From NCBI RefSeq assembly GCF_023156535.1, contig NZ_JALNMH010000001.1:62001-126000 (forward strand): 64,000 nucleotides of DNA, read 5' to 3'. How positions within the stretch are numbered: position 1 is the stretch's first letter; every line of letters starts with the position of its first letter. The stretch comes from Pseudomarimonas salicorniae (GTDB lineage Bacteria; Pseudomonadota; Gammaproteobacteria; Xanthomonadales; Xanthomonadaceae). Below, in pieces: positions 29,820 to 38,586 of the stretch. A model generated the notes under the pieces. The model ran no database searches. It saw only the letters and a list, made by a program, of their open reading frames with translations, and had not been told where the DNA came from. Position numbers and translations under genes: made by a program.

Positions 29820-30722
29820 ATGTCCGACTCCCCCCGTTCAACCGACGTACTTCTGCGCTTCCTGCTCGGGCGCACCGGCGTGCGCGGAGTCATGGTCTCC
29901 CTCGACGAAGCCTGGCAGGAGATCCGCCGGCGCGAGTCCTATCCCGATCCGTTGGCCGCCCTGCTCGGCGAGACCGCAGCCGCCGCGGCGCTGTTCACCG
30001 GCCACGTCAAGGTCGAGGGCCGGCTGTCGATCCAGCTCAAGGGCGGCGGGGCGCTGCGCACGCTGTTCGCCGAGTGCACCCACCGCGGCACCGTACGCGG
30101 CCTTGCACTGTGGGAGGGCGAGCTGCCCTCCCCGCTCGACCTCGGCCACCTGGGCGAGGGATCGCTGCTGGCGATCACCATCGAGAAGCCTCCGCTGCCG
30201 AGCGGGGAGTCGGTGCGCTACCAGGGCCTGGTCGCACTCGAACACGACTCACTGAGCCGGGCCTTCGAGTCGTACTTCTCCCAGTCCGAACAGCTGCCGA
30301 CCCGCCTGCTGCTGGCCGCCGACGGCCAGCGCGCCCGCGGTCTGATGCTGCAGGTCCTGCCCGGTGCGCAGGAGGACGAGGATGCCTGGCCGCGTACCCA
30401 GGCCCTTTTCGAGACCCTCGGCGCCCGCGAGATGCTGGACACGGCGCCCGCCGAACTCCTGCACCGACTCTTCCACGAGGAGCTTCCCGAGCTGCTCTCG
30501 CAGCGCGAACTGGCCTTCGGCTGCAGCTGTTCACGGGAGCGCGTGGGCGGCATGCTGCTGGCGCTCGGCCACGAGCAGGCGATGGAGGCGATCGACCCCG
30601 ATCTCGGCGCGGTGGGCGTGCAATGCGAGTTCTGCGGCCAACGCTACCGATTCGACCCGGTCGACCTCGAGCAGCTGTTCGCCGGCGGCGGCATCGACCC
30701 CGCCGCGCCGACCTCGCACTGA
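29820..30722 (+). CDS. hslO: redox-regulated chaperone Hsp33
   Basis: 300 residues from the ATG at 29820 (MSDSPRSTDVLLRF). The zinc-binding cysteines near the C-terminus are arranged C-S-C (FGCSCSRERV) and CEFC (VQCEFCGQRY), the usual CxC-x~27-CxxC switch. Under oxidative stress these release zinc and the chaperone becomes active. It is divergent from mtgA and its end faces the GGDEF/EAL gene ten bases away. Confidence 0.97.
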   Translation: MSDSPRSTDVLLRFLLGRTGVRGVMVSLDEAWQEIRRRESYPDPLAALLGETAAAAALFTGHVKVEGRLSIQLKGGGALRTLFAECTHRGTVRGLALWEGELPSPLDLGHLGEGSLLAITIEKPPLPSGESVRYQGLVALEHDSLSRAFESYFSQSEQLPTRLLLAADGQRARGLMLQVLPGAQEDEDAWPRTQALFETLGAREMLDTAPAELLHRLFHEELPELLSQRELAFGCSCSRERVGGMLLALGHEQAMEAIDPDLGAVGVQCEFCGQRYRFDPVDLEQLFAGGGIDPAAPTSH

Positions 30723-30732
30723 GCTTCGTCGC

Positions 30733-33700
30733 TCAGTGCGGCGCGGCCTCGTGCAGGGGCGCACCGTCGCGCTGCTGGAGCAGGCTGTGCAGCGGCTGCG
30801 GATGCGCGAACAGGAACCCCTGGCCAAGCGTGCAGCCCATCTGCTGGACCAGCTCGAGCTGCGCATGCGTCTCGATGCCCTCTGCGATCACCTCCATGCC
30901 GAGTGACTGACCGAGACTGCACACCGCGCGAAGCACCGCCTGCGCACTGCTTCGCGAGTCGTCGTCAAGTGCGGAGATGAAGCTGCGGTCCACCTTCAGC
31001 GTGTGCAGCGGGAACTGGTGCAGGTAGCTCAACGATGAGTAGCCGGTGCCGAAATCATCGAGCGCGAGCCGTACGCCGGCGTGGCGCAGGGCGAGCATCA
31101 TGCTGCGCACCTTCTCGGGCTCTTCAATCAGGATCCGCTCGGTCACCTCAAGGCGCAGGTGATCAGCCTGGAACTCGTAACGCTGCAGCAAACGCAGCAG
31201 CTGGTCGACGAAACCCGGATTCCTGAAGTGCCGGCCGCCGACGTTGATCGTTACATAACCTCCGGTTTCGACAAGAACCCAGGCCTGGGCCAGCACCAGC
31301 TCGAAGACCTGCCAGTCCATCGCTTCCGACAGCCCCGACTCCTCGGCAATCGAGAGAAACTCGCCCGGCGCCATCAGACCCTGCTGCGGGTGGCGCCAGC
31401 GCATCAGGGCCTCGTAGCCGACCACCTCGCCGGTGGCCAGCTGGACGATCGGCTGGAACACGGGCTCGAACTCGTTGCGCACCAGGGCCCGGCGCAGGTT
31501 GCCTTCCAGCTCGAGCTGGTGCAGTGCCTCCCGGCGCAGGGCGTCGTCGAACAGCTCGCAGCGCCGCCTACCGCGCGCCTTGGCCCGGTAGAGGGCGACA
31601 TCGGCATCCCGGAGCAGCTCCTCGGGGCTGGAATAGAGCGGTCGTGACACAGCGATGCCCACGCTGGTCGAGGTGAACAGCTCCTTGCCCATGACCCGGA
31701 CCGGCTCGTCGAGCACGGAGATGATCCGCACGGCGAGGCGCTCGGCCTCGGCTTCATCCTCGATCGCGTCCATCAGCACGGCGAACTCGTCGCCGCCGAG
31801 TCGTGCCACGAGACCGCTGCCACCGACCACCTGGGACAGTCGCAGGGCAACCTCCTTGAGCAGCTCGTCACCGACCAGGTGTCCGACCGAGTCATTGATC
31901 ACCTTGAACCGGTCGAGGTCGAGGAACAGCAGCGCGAAACGGTCACGGCGACGCCTCTGGTAGCGCGCCAGGGCTTCGGCCATGCGCCCTACGAAGGTCA
32001 CCCGGTTGGGCAGGCCGGTCAACGGATCGTGGGTCGCCGCATACTGCAGCTCACGCTCGAAGCGCTCGCGCTCGGCAATCTCCTGGCGCAGGTCGCGGTT
32101 GGCGGCGAACAGCGCCTCGGTGCGTTCGGCCACGCGTCTTTCGAGGTCGACATTGGCCACGCGCAGGCTTTCGGCGGCGCGCATGCGCTGCAGGGCGTTG
32201 GCGATGTGGAAGCCGACGAAGGTGAGGATCTCCTGGTCGCGTCGCTGGTAGCGGTGGAGGGTGTCGTAGCTCTGCACGGCAAGCACGCCGACGGTGCCCG
32301 AGTCGCAGACCAGGGGCACGCCCAGCCACATGGTGGCGCGCGGCCCGAAACTGCTGATCTCGCCCTGTTCGCTGAGCCGGTCGATGGTCGCCCGGTCGGC
32401 GAGCAGGGCCTGCCCCGTGCGCAGCACGTACTCGGTCAGGCCGCGGCCCAGCGGACGCCGCTGGCGAACCATGTCACGCTCGTCCACCGAGTAGGGAAAC
32501 TCCAGCGCGTTGCCGTCATCGACCAGGGTGGCGATGTAGAAGTTGGCGGCGTAGAGAAGCCGCCCGATGACCCGGTGGGTGGCGGAGTAGAAGTCGGCCA
32601 GCGAGGCTTCCGAAGCGCCCAGCTCTGCGATGCGGAACAGCGCGGCCTGCAGGGTTTCACCGCGCTGCCGCTCCTCGACCTCGGCCCGCAGCGCGCGATT
32701 GGCCTCGCGCAGCTCGTTGGTGCGGTCCATCACGCGTCGCTCAAGCTCGACCTGGGCCCAGCGCCGCTGCAGAGCCGCGCCGAGATGCTGGGCGACAAAG
32801 GTAAGCAGGGCGCGATCCTGGTCGCCATAGGTGTGCTGCGGTTCGTAGCTCTGCACGACGACGGCGCCGAACACCTCGCCCGCGAAGACCAATGGCACGC
32901 CCAGCCAGTCGACGCTCGGCGGACCGAAGCCGGCAGTATCGACACCGATCTGCAGGCTGAGGATCTCCGACGGCCCCATCAGCGTTTCGCCGGTGGTGAC
33001 GACATGCGCGGCAAGCGAACCCTTCAGGCTGGACAGCGGAAAAACCTGATCGGGCGTCGGCGGATCGTCGTCGTCGAGGACGTCGCGGAAGTAGGGAAAG
33101 CTGACGTCCCCGCTTTGACGGTCGCGCAGGACGATGAAGAAGTTCTCCGCGTACATCAGCCCGGCGATGATGCCGTGGATGATCGCGAGCACTTCGCCCA
33201 GCTCGCGATTGGACGAGGCGAGGTCGGCGATGGCGAACAGTGAGCGCTGCAGTTTCTCGGCATGGGCCAGCTGCTGAACCGCGCCGTTCAGTCGTTCCAG
33301 CTCAAGCGCCGCGGGCAGGCGATGGGAGAGCAGATCGGCGGCCCGCTGCAGGGCACTTTCGCTCAACCTGCCCGGGTCGGCCAGCACCAGCAGCACGCCG
33401 ACATGCTGGTCGAGCAGGAAGATTGGCTGGGCGAACCGCCCCTCCCGCGCAAGCGGCCGTCGTTCGATCGCGGTCTCGCGGGCCAGCTGGCGGTCCTCTT
33501 CCGAGGAGGCGCGACCGTGTTCGGCCAGCAGGGAGAACCCGCGCGCCTCGGTCACCCAGAGCTGGATCCCGCGCGCCGCAAACCGACGCCGGGCCCAGCC
33601 CCAGACCGAATCCGCCAGCTCGGCCGCGCTGCTGCCGGAAAGCAGCAGGTCTGACCGGCCGAGATCGGCCGGTGGCGGATTCAGCGGGCGTTTGGCGTCA

Positions 33701-33753
33701 TTCACGACCAGGAATCGGATGCGGGTTCCGGCAAAGCGGCAGTCTAGCCTCAA
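30733..33753 (-). CDS. GAF-GAF-GGDEF-EAL cyclic di-GMP signalling protein
   Basis: About 1006 residues, soluble. A weak GAF-like N-terminal region is followed by two clear GAF domains (near residues 190-345 and 400-535; both contain WLGVPLV and QSY motifs) each followed by a coiled coil. Then a GGDEF domain (DPLTGLPNRVTFVG; DLDRFKVIND; active site RLGGDEF) and an EAL domain (GYEALMRWRH; DDFGTGYSSLSYL; EVIAEGIET). Both active sites look intact, while the I-site RxxD five residues before GGDEF is absent. The net direction, synthesis or breakdown, cannot be predicted. A GTG near residue 17 (VNDAKRPLN) is an alternative start. Confidence 0.93.
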   Translation of the reverse strand: MRLDCRFAGTRIRFLVVNDAKRPLNPPPADLGRSDLLLSGSSAAELADSVWGWARRRFAARGIQLWVTEARGFSLLAEHGRASSEEDRQLARETAIERRPLAREGRFAQPIFLLDQHVGVLLVLADPGRLSESALQRAADLLSHRLPAALELERLNGAVQQLAHAEKLQRSLFAIADLASSNRELGEVLAIIHGIIAGLMYAENFFIVLRDRQSGDVSFPYFRDVLDDDDPPTPDQVFPLSSLKGSLAAHVVTTGETLMGPSEILSLQIGVDTAGFGPPSVDWLGVPLVFAGEVFGAVVVQSYEPQHTYGDQDRALLTFVAQHLGAALQRRWAQVELERRVMDRTNELREANRALRAEVEERQRGETLQAALFRIAELGASEASLADFYSATHRVIGRLLYAANFYIATLVDDGNALEFPYSVDERDMVRQRRPLGRGLTEYVLRTGQALLADRATIDRLSEQGEISSFGPRATMWLGVPLVCDSGTVGVLAVQSYDTLHRYQRRDQEILTFVGFHIANALQRMRAAESLRVANVDLERRVAERTEALFAANRDLRQEIAERERFERELQYAATHDPLTGLPNRVTFVGRMAEALARYQRRRRDRFALLFLDLDRFKVINDSVGHLVGDELLKEVALRLSQVVGGSGLVARLGGDEFAVLMDAIEDEAEAERLAVRIISVLDEPVRVMGKELFTSTSVGIAVSRPLYSSPEELLRDADVALYRAKARGRRRCELFDDALRREALHQLELEGNLRRALVRNEFEPVFQPIVQLATGEVVGYEALMRWRHPQQGLMAPGEFLSIAEESGLSEAMDWQVFELVLAQAWVLVETGGYVTINVGGRHFRNPGFVDQLLRLLQRYEFQADHLRLEVTERILIEEPEKVRSMMLALRHAGVRLALDDFGTGYSSLSYLHQFPLHTLKVDRSFISALDDDSRSSAQAVLRAVCSLGQSLGMEVIAEGIETHAQLELVQQMGCTLGQGFLFAHPQPLHSLLQQRDGAPLHEAAPH

Positions 33754-33936
33754 TACCCGGACCGGTGCCCTTCGCGGCCCGTCGGTCGCACCGCTCCGCC
33801 CGTCGCCAGGCTCCCCGGCAAGCGGGCAACCCGGATGTTAACCAGACGTAAAAAGCGCTACGCTATTGGTCCGGAATGCAGGAACCATCGGCGCCCCGCG
33901 CCGGTCCCAGCTACCGATGACGAGGATTTTCGCGCC

Positions 33937-34830
33937 ATGACCGCCCGCCGCCTTGCTCCGCTTGCCTGGTTGCTGCTTGCAGCGTGCGGCCTGGCGGGTG
34001 CCCAGGCGGGCGGCGCCGGGGCGCTGCTGTTGCCGGAGCAGCCGGTGCTGGTCAACGAGGGCCCGCTGCAGCGCCTCATCGTGCGACCGCTCGGCGAAGG
34101 CCGAACTCCGCCCGCCGACGGCCGCAGCAACAGCTTCCTCACCCTCGAAGCCGGATCGGGCATGAGCCTGCTCTGCGACACCTCGTATGGCATCGGCGTC
34201 GCCCTCGGCGACCTCGATCGCCACTGTCTGCTGGCCCACCTGGGTGATTCCGGCTGGAAGCTCGGCCAGGTCGACCAGGTGTCGGTCGGCGCCACGCTCG
34301 ACCTCGACGAGTTGGACCTGCCCTTCGACATCGACTTCGGTCTGTCCTGGCTTCAGAGCGACCTCGACGACGGCTCCGACCTCGAGTTCGGCCTGATCGA
34401 TCCGCGCTACGCGCCCAGCGCCGGCATCGCTTCCGACCTCGCCGGCGAGTCCCTGCACATCGGCGCCACCCACTGGATCAGCGAGCGGAGCTGGGTGCGG
34501 GTCACCGGTCGGGGCAGCCGCTTCCGTATCGATCGCCTGCTGCCGAGCGGCCCGCTCAGCTGGAACACGCGCTCGCTGCGTCTCGACGCGGGCCTCGGTG
34601 ACTTCGCCGGCAGCCTGACCGGCCGCGAAACCCGCATCCCCCGCCTGGACCAGAGCAGGTTCGATCTCGACGTCGGCGTCAGCTGGCGCACGCCCTGGTC
34701 CGGTCGATTCACCGTCGGGGCCCGCAACCTCCTTTCACCTGCCGACGCCATGAGCCCGGAAATCGCCCGCGGCAACGAGCCGCTGGTCGAGGCGCGCACG
34801 CCCTACGTGCGCTACCAGCAGGATCTCTGA
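33937..34830 (+). CDS. small outer-membrane barrel-like protein with receptor-like C-terminus
   Basis: 297 residues from the ATG at 33937, preceded by GAGGA. Signal peptide with LAPLAWLLLAACGLAGAQA. The body is beta-rich with alternating hydrophobic strands (VSVGATLDLDELDLPFDIDF, HIGATHWISERSWVRVTGRG). The last ~55 residues, SWRTPWSGRFTVGARNLL through TPYVRYQQDL, align by eye with the last strands of the TonB-dependent receptor at 40770 (SAPWNGKVTVGVNNIADKD through PYVRYTQNF). There is no plug domain. This could be a porin-like or receptor-derived barrel. No family could be named. Confidence 0.7.
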   Translation: MTARRLAPLAWLLLAACGLAGAQAGGAGALLLPEQPVLVNEGPLQRLIVRPLGEGRTPPADGRSNSFLTLEAGSGMSLLCDTSYGIGVALGDLDRHCLLAHLGDSGWKLGQVDQVSVGATLDLDELDLPFDIDFGLSWLQSDLDDGSDLEFGLIDPRYAPSAGIASDLAGESLHIGATHWISERSWVRVTGRGSRFRIDRLLPSGPLSWNTRSLRLDAGLGDFAGSLTGRETRIPRLDQSRFDLDVGVSWRTPWSGRFTVGARNLLSPADAMSPEIARGNEPLVEARTPYVRYQQDL

Positions 34831-34856
34831 GTCCGACGAGCTGAGCGCCGGGCCTG

Positions 34857-35870
34857 TCAGCCCGGTCGGCCGCCTACCACCACGGCCCAACCCGCCAGCT
34901 CGCCGTTGGCGAAGCTGATCGGGCGCACCTCGCGGTCCTTGCCCGCCATCGGCTCCAGCCAGGTCTCCAGCGCTTCCCGGTCCCGGGCATGCTCGATCAA
35001 CTCACGCTGTCGCAGCAGGGAGCGTGCGTGCTCCTGGCGCCAGTGCCCGAGCGCGTTGTCGGCGGCTTCAACGCCGGCCAGCCGGGCGCGCTGAAGCACT
35101 GCCATCAGTCCATCCCGGGTTTCCGCCAGCAGGTCGGGAAACAGTGCGCCCTCGATGCGCTGCTGCATCTGCTCAAGGATGCCATTGAAGCGGGCCCGCA
35201 GGTCGTTGGCTGCGGCATCCCGGCGCAACGCCTGCTGGCCTTCAGCGGTGGCCGACCGGGCCATCGGCTCGATCAGCCGGGCCACGATCTCCGGCAGACC
35301 CTGCGCTTCGATCCATTCCGCATGGGTCAGTTCCTCGCGGGCGATGCGCACCGGCAGTGCATCAATGTGGTGGACCAGGGCGGCGAATACACCCTCGGGC
35401 CGAAGCACCCGGCGCAGCTCCGCCAGCGCAGCCGCACCGGCGTACTCGACCCCGAACTGGCTCATGCAGAAGTCGAAACTGCCCTCGTCGAAGGGCAGGA
35501 GCTCGACGTCGACCCTCGCATGGACCTGCAAACGCCCGCGCTCGCCGGCCGGCATAGCCGCGATCCAAGGCGGTGCGATCTCGGCCAGATCGACGGCGTC
35601 GATCTGCGCGCCACGCTCGCGGAATGCCTCGTGGGCACAGAGCAGCTGGCTGAGCGGAGCATTCCCACAGCAGGCATCCAGCACGCGGGCTGCGTCGGGC
35701 AGTTGGGCGAATCGCGCCTCCCAGAACTCGCGCAGACTTCCGGCGTAGTTGCCGGAGAAGCTGCCCGCGCAGGAATGCAGCGCACCGCCTCGCCAATAGC
35801 TGCTCCAACTGTCGACCCGCGCCTCGCGGGCGCTGGGCAAGGTCGGGCCTGGGGGCGGGATCGTGGACAT
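34857..35870 (-). CDS. class I SAM-dependent methyltransferase
   Basis: 337 residues from the ATG at 35870 (MSTIPPPGPTLPS). SAM-binding motif I is ARVLDACCGNAPLSQLL, the acidic end of strand 2 is QIDAVDLAEI, and motif II/III regions are DEGSFDFCMSQFGVEYA and LRRVLRPEGVFAAL. A long helical C-terminal region (~130 residues) without known motif may bind the substrate. It is divergent from a TPR-sulfotransferase gene, separated by 86 bases. Substrate unknown. Confidence 0.85.
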   Translation of the reverse strand: MSTIPPPGPTLPSAREARVDSWSSYWRGGALHSCAGSFSGNYAGSLREFWEARFAQLPDAARVLDACCGNAPLSQLLCAHEAFRERGAQIDAVDLAEIAPPWIAAMPAGERGRLQVHARVDVELLPFDEGSFDFCMSQFGVEYAGAAALAELRRVLRPEGVFAALVHHIDALPVRIAREELTHAEWIEAQGLPEIVARLIEPMARSATAEGQQALRRDAAANDLRARFNGILEQMQQRIEGALFPDLLAETRDGLMAVLQRARLAGVEAADNALGHWRQEHARSLLRQRELIEHARDREALETWLEPMAGKDREVRPISFANGELAGWAVVVGGRPG

Positions 35871-35956
35871 CGAAGGTACCGGGCGGCGGGAGCACCAGAC
35901 TAACCGAGCCGCCGATCCGCCGGAATGCTGGCCGGGCCTCAAGTAAACTGCCGCCC

Positions 35957-37540
35957 ATGAATAGCTCCCCCAGCGTGAACCCGGCCGGCCTGCCGCCGGC
36001 CCTGCAGCAGTTCCTGCAGATCGAGCAGCTGATCCAGAGCGGACAGCTCGCCACTGCCAATCAGCAGGTCGAAGGCCTGCTGCGAAGCCAGCCCGGCCTG
36101 GTACCGGCGCTGCTCTACAAGGCCGAGATCGAGCTGGCCTCGGGCCGGAATGGCGCCGCGCGGCAGTACATCGGCAAGGCCCTGGCTGGCCACATGGACA
36201 GCCCGCGGACCGCCATCCAGCTGGTGCGCATGCTCGCCGTACTGTCCGAGTCCACCACCATCCTCGAGATCGTCGGACAGCTGCCGCCGCCGATGTGGGA
36301 TTCGGCGAAATCGCTGACCGAGATCGCCCAGGAGCTGAGCGTGCAGGGCGCCTACGTGCAGGCCCGCCAGTTCGCCGAGGCAGCGGTGCAGCGCGATCCT
36401 GACCACCCTCCCAGCCTGTACATGCTGGCGACGATCGAGGTCTTCTACGGCAACATGGCCCGCGCCGCCGAGCTGTGCGAACGGGTGCTGCGCTTCGTCC
36501 CCGGCGATCCCGGCACCCACTGGCTGCTGTCACGCCTGCGCCAGCCGGACCCCGGCCCGCGCATCGATCGCATCCGCAGCCTGCTCAGCCGGACCACGGA
36601 TGCCGAAACGGTCTCCTGGCTGGCCTACGCCCTGCACAACGAATTGCATGACAGCAAACAGCATGCCGAGGCGTGGACGGCCCTGGAGCAAGGCTGCCGC
36701 GCCAAGCGCTCACTGCTCGACTACACCCAGTCGGGTGCAGACGCCCTGTTCGACGGGCTGTGCCAGTGGCGCGCCGAAGAGCTCGAACGCGGCGACGGAT
36801 TCAGCGCAGGTGCCCTGCGACCGATCTTCGTGATTGGCCTGCATCGCTCCGGCACGACCCTCGCCGAGCGCGTGCTCGGCGGGCACTCGCAGGTTGCCGC
36901 GGGCGGCGAGACCTACGATATCCGCGCCAAGCTGCGTCGGGCCAGCGGCCTGCACTTCCCCAGCGAGATCGACTTGCGCGTGGTGCAGCATCGCGATCAG
37001 CTCAATTACCGCGCGATCGGCGAGGGTTACCTGTCGGGCATGGCCTGGCGCGCCCAGGGCAAGCCCATCATCACCGACAAGCTGCCCTCCAACTACTTCA
37101 ACGTCGGCTTCATCGCCCGCGCCCTGCCCGAGGCCCGCTTCATCCACCTCAACCGCGACCCGATCGATGTCGGCCTGTCCAGCCTGCGCACCCTGTTCTC
37201 GCATGCCTGCCCGTACTCCTACGACCAGCAGGAGTACGTCGCCCATTACCGCCAGTACCAACGCCTGATGGACCATTGGCGCGCCCTGCTGCCCGAGCGC
37301 ATCCTCGACGTGCGCTACGACGACCTGGTCAACGAGCCGGAACGCACTGCCTCGGAGATGGCGCGCTTCGTCGGACTCGATTTCGAACCGGCGATGCTGG
37401 ATGTCGGCCGCAAGGGCGAGGCGGTTGCCACGGCCAGCAGCGTCATGATGCGCGACGGCATCCGCCGCGACCGCGGCAAGGTCTGGAAGGCCTACGAGTC
37501 GCAGCTGGCTCCGATGATCGAGGCGCTGCGGGCGGGCTGA
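35957..37540 (+). CDS. TPR-repeat sulfotransferase
   Basis: 527 residues. The N-terminal ~250 residues form TPR-like helices (LPPALQQFLQIEQLIQSGQL; LVPALLYKAEIELASGRNG; PPSLYMLATIEVFYGNMARA). The C-terminal domain is a PAPS-dependent sulfotransferase: FVIGLHRSGTTLAERVLGGH is the 5'-phosphosulfate-binding loop, and ARFIHLNRDPIDVGLSSLRT is the 3'-phosphate region. Proteins of this type probably sulfate a protein or glycan recruited by the TPR part. A second, related protein lies at 38587, with a 2OG oxygenase between. The end of the gene faces REP-like copy B. Confidence 0.88.
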   Translation: MNSSPSVNPAGLPPALQQFLQIEQLIQSGQLATANQQVEGLLRSQPGLVPALLYKAEIELASGRNGAARQYIGKALAGHMDSPRTAIQLVRMLAVLSESTTILEIVGQLPPPMWDSAKSLTEIAQELSVQGAYVQARQFAEAAVQRDPDHPPSLYMLATIEVFYGNMARAAELCERVLRFVPGDPGTHWLLSRLRQPDPGPRIDRIRSLLSRTTDAETVSWLAYALHNELHDSKQHAEAWTALEQGCRAKRSLLDYTQSGADALFDGLCQWRAEELERGDGFSAGALRPIFVIGLHRSGTTLAERVLGGHSQVAAGGETYDIRAKLRRASGLHFPSEIDLRVVQHRDQLNYRAIGEGYLSGMAWRAQGKPIITDKLPSNYFNVGFIARALPEARFIHLNRDPIDVGLSSLRTLFSHACPYSYDQQEYVAHYRQYQRLMDHWRALLPERILDVRYDDLVNEPERTASEMARFVGLDFEPAMLDVGRKGEAVATASSVMMRDGIRRDRGKVWKAYESQLAPMIEALRAG

Positions 37541-37625
37541 GCGGGTGCCCATACTTGCCGCGCGAACGGCCAGTCTGGGCACAAAGTTCGCATTCGCCCC
37601 GGTGCATAAATTGGGCCGATGGTCT

Positions 37626-37829
37626 GTGGGAGTGCCCTTGGGCGCGACCGGGGAGTTCCACTCGGGCCGCGGTCTGTGATGAATCCGAAACGCCGCGGTC
37701 GCGCCCAAGGGCGCTCCCACAGTCGGGCTTCGTTGGGCGTCAGTGAGCCTCATAGGGTGTGCATGGGCGCACCGATACGGGCGCTCGGTCGGTACGCCCG
37801 GTGCGGCCAGCCGCACCCTATGAATGTCT
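37626..37829. repeat. REP-like two-palindrome element, copy B
   Basis: About 204 bases, nearly identical to 19298-19503. It begins GTGGGAG and contains GGCGCGACCG with its complement CGGTCGCGCCC; the first palindrome closes GCGCTCCCACAG. It shares the linker AGTCGGGCTTCGTTGGGCGT and the second palindrome CATAGGGTG...CCGCACCCTATG with copy A. Differences between copies are often paired on both sides of a stem (for example GGAGCG/CGCTCC), suggesting selection for folding. It lies between convergent gene ends, 20 bases from the oxygenase stop. Confidence 0.85.
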
Positions 37830-37849
37830 TCTCTGCATCCTGAACACCC

Positions 37850-38527
37850 CTACCCCAGCGGCACGTTCGCCGGCTGTGCGCCTTCGTACTTGAAGCGTAC
37901 GTTGAAGGCGACGGTGATGCGCATGTCGTCTCCGTCGTAGGGAAGCACCTCGTGCAGCAGCCAGGACGGAAAGATCAACAGCTCGCCCGGGTTGAAGCGG
38001 ATCAACCTCGGACCCATGCCGTAGTGGTCACGCATGTGGGCATTGCCGTAGTCGAGGTACATGGTGTTCATGGCGAACGGGTTCAGCATCGCCAGCTTGC
38101 CGCTGTCGGTGTCCGGGTCATCGCCCTCATGACAGACGCAGTACACCCCGGACCAGGAATGCATCGGGTGGTTGTGCGCGCCGAAATAGCCGCCGCGGCG
38201 GGTAACGTGGAACCAGGCCTCATTGGCCGAGTGCAGTCGCTGCAGCGTGGCGTCGTCGTAACCGTTGAGTTCCTTGACGGTGCGGTAGACCGCAGCGAGG
38301 CAGAAGTCGCGCAGCTTCTGCACGCAGGGTTGCGGCCAGTCGAACAGCCTGAAGTTGCTCTCGAACAGGGCCTCGTTGCGCATCACGAAGGGCTCGGGAT
38401 TGCTGTAGCGCTTGCCTTCCCGGGACTTGGCGATGAACAGCTCGCGAAGCTCCCGGTTGAGATGACCGCAGTCCGGCATCCGGGTCACGATCATGGGCAC
38501 GGAAAAGGCGTTGGTCACCTGGAACAT
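37850..38527 (-). CDS. 2-oxoglutarate/Fe(II)-dependent oxygenase family protein
   Basis: 225 residues. Core double-stranded beta-helix with the iron-binding segment FGAHNHPMHSWSGVYCV and the second His and 2OG-binding Arg in GELLIFPSWLLHEVLPY and DDMRITVAFNVRF. It resembles the family of putative 2OG-Fe(II) oxygenases often found beside TPR-sulfotransferases. It is probably a hydroxylase of an amino-acid side chain; the substrate is not known. Co-directional with the sulfotransferase at 38587 and its receptor neighbour. Confidence 0.85.
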   Translation of the reverse strand: MFQVTNAFSVPMIVTRMPDCGHLNRELRELFIAKSREGKRYSNPEPFVMRNEALFESNFRLFDWPQPCVQKLRDFCLAAVYRTVKELNGYDDATLQRLHSANEAWFHVTRRGGYFGAHNHPMHSWSGVYCVCHEGDDPDTDSGKLAMLNPFAMNTMYLDYGNAHMRDHYGMGPRLIRFNPGELLIFPSWLLHEVLPYDGDDMRITVAFNVRFKYEGAQPANVPLG

Positions 38528-38586
38528 CGATCAGGGTCCTCTGTCATCATCATCGGATGCCGCGGCCGGGGCGGGGGCAGCGGCGC

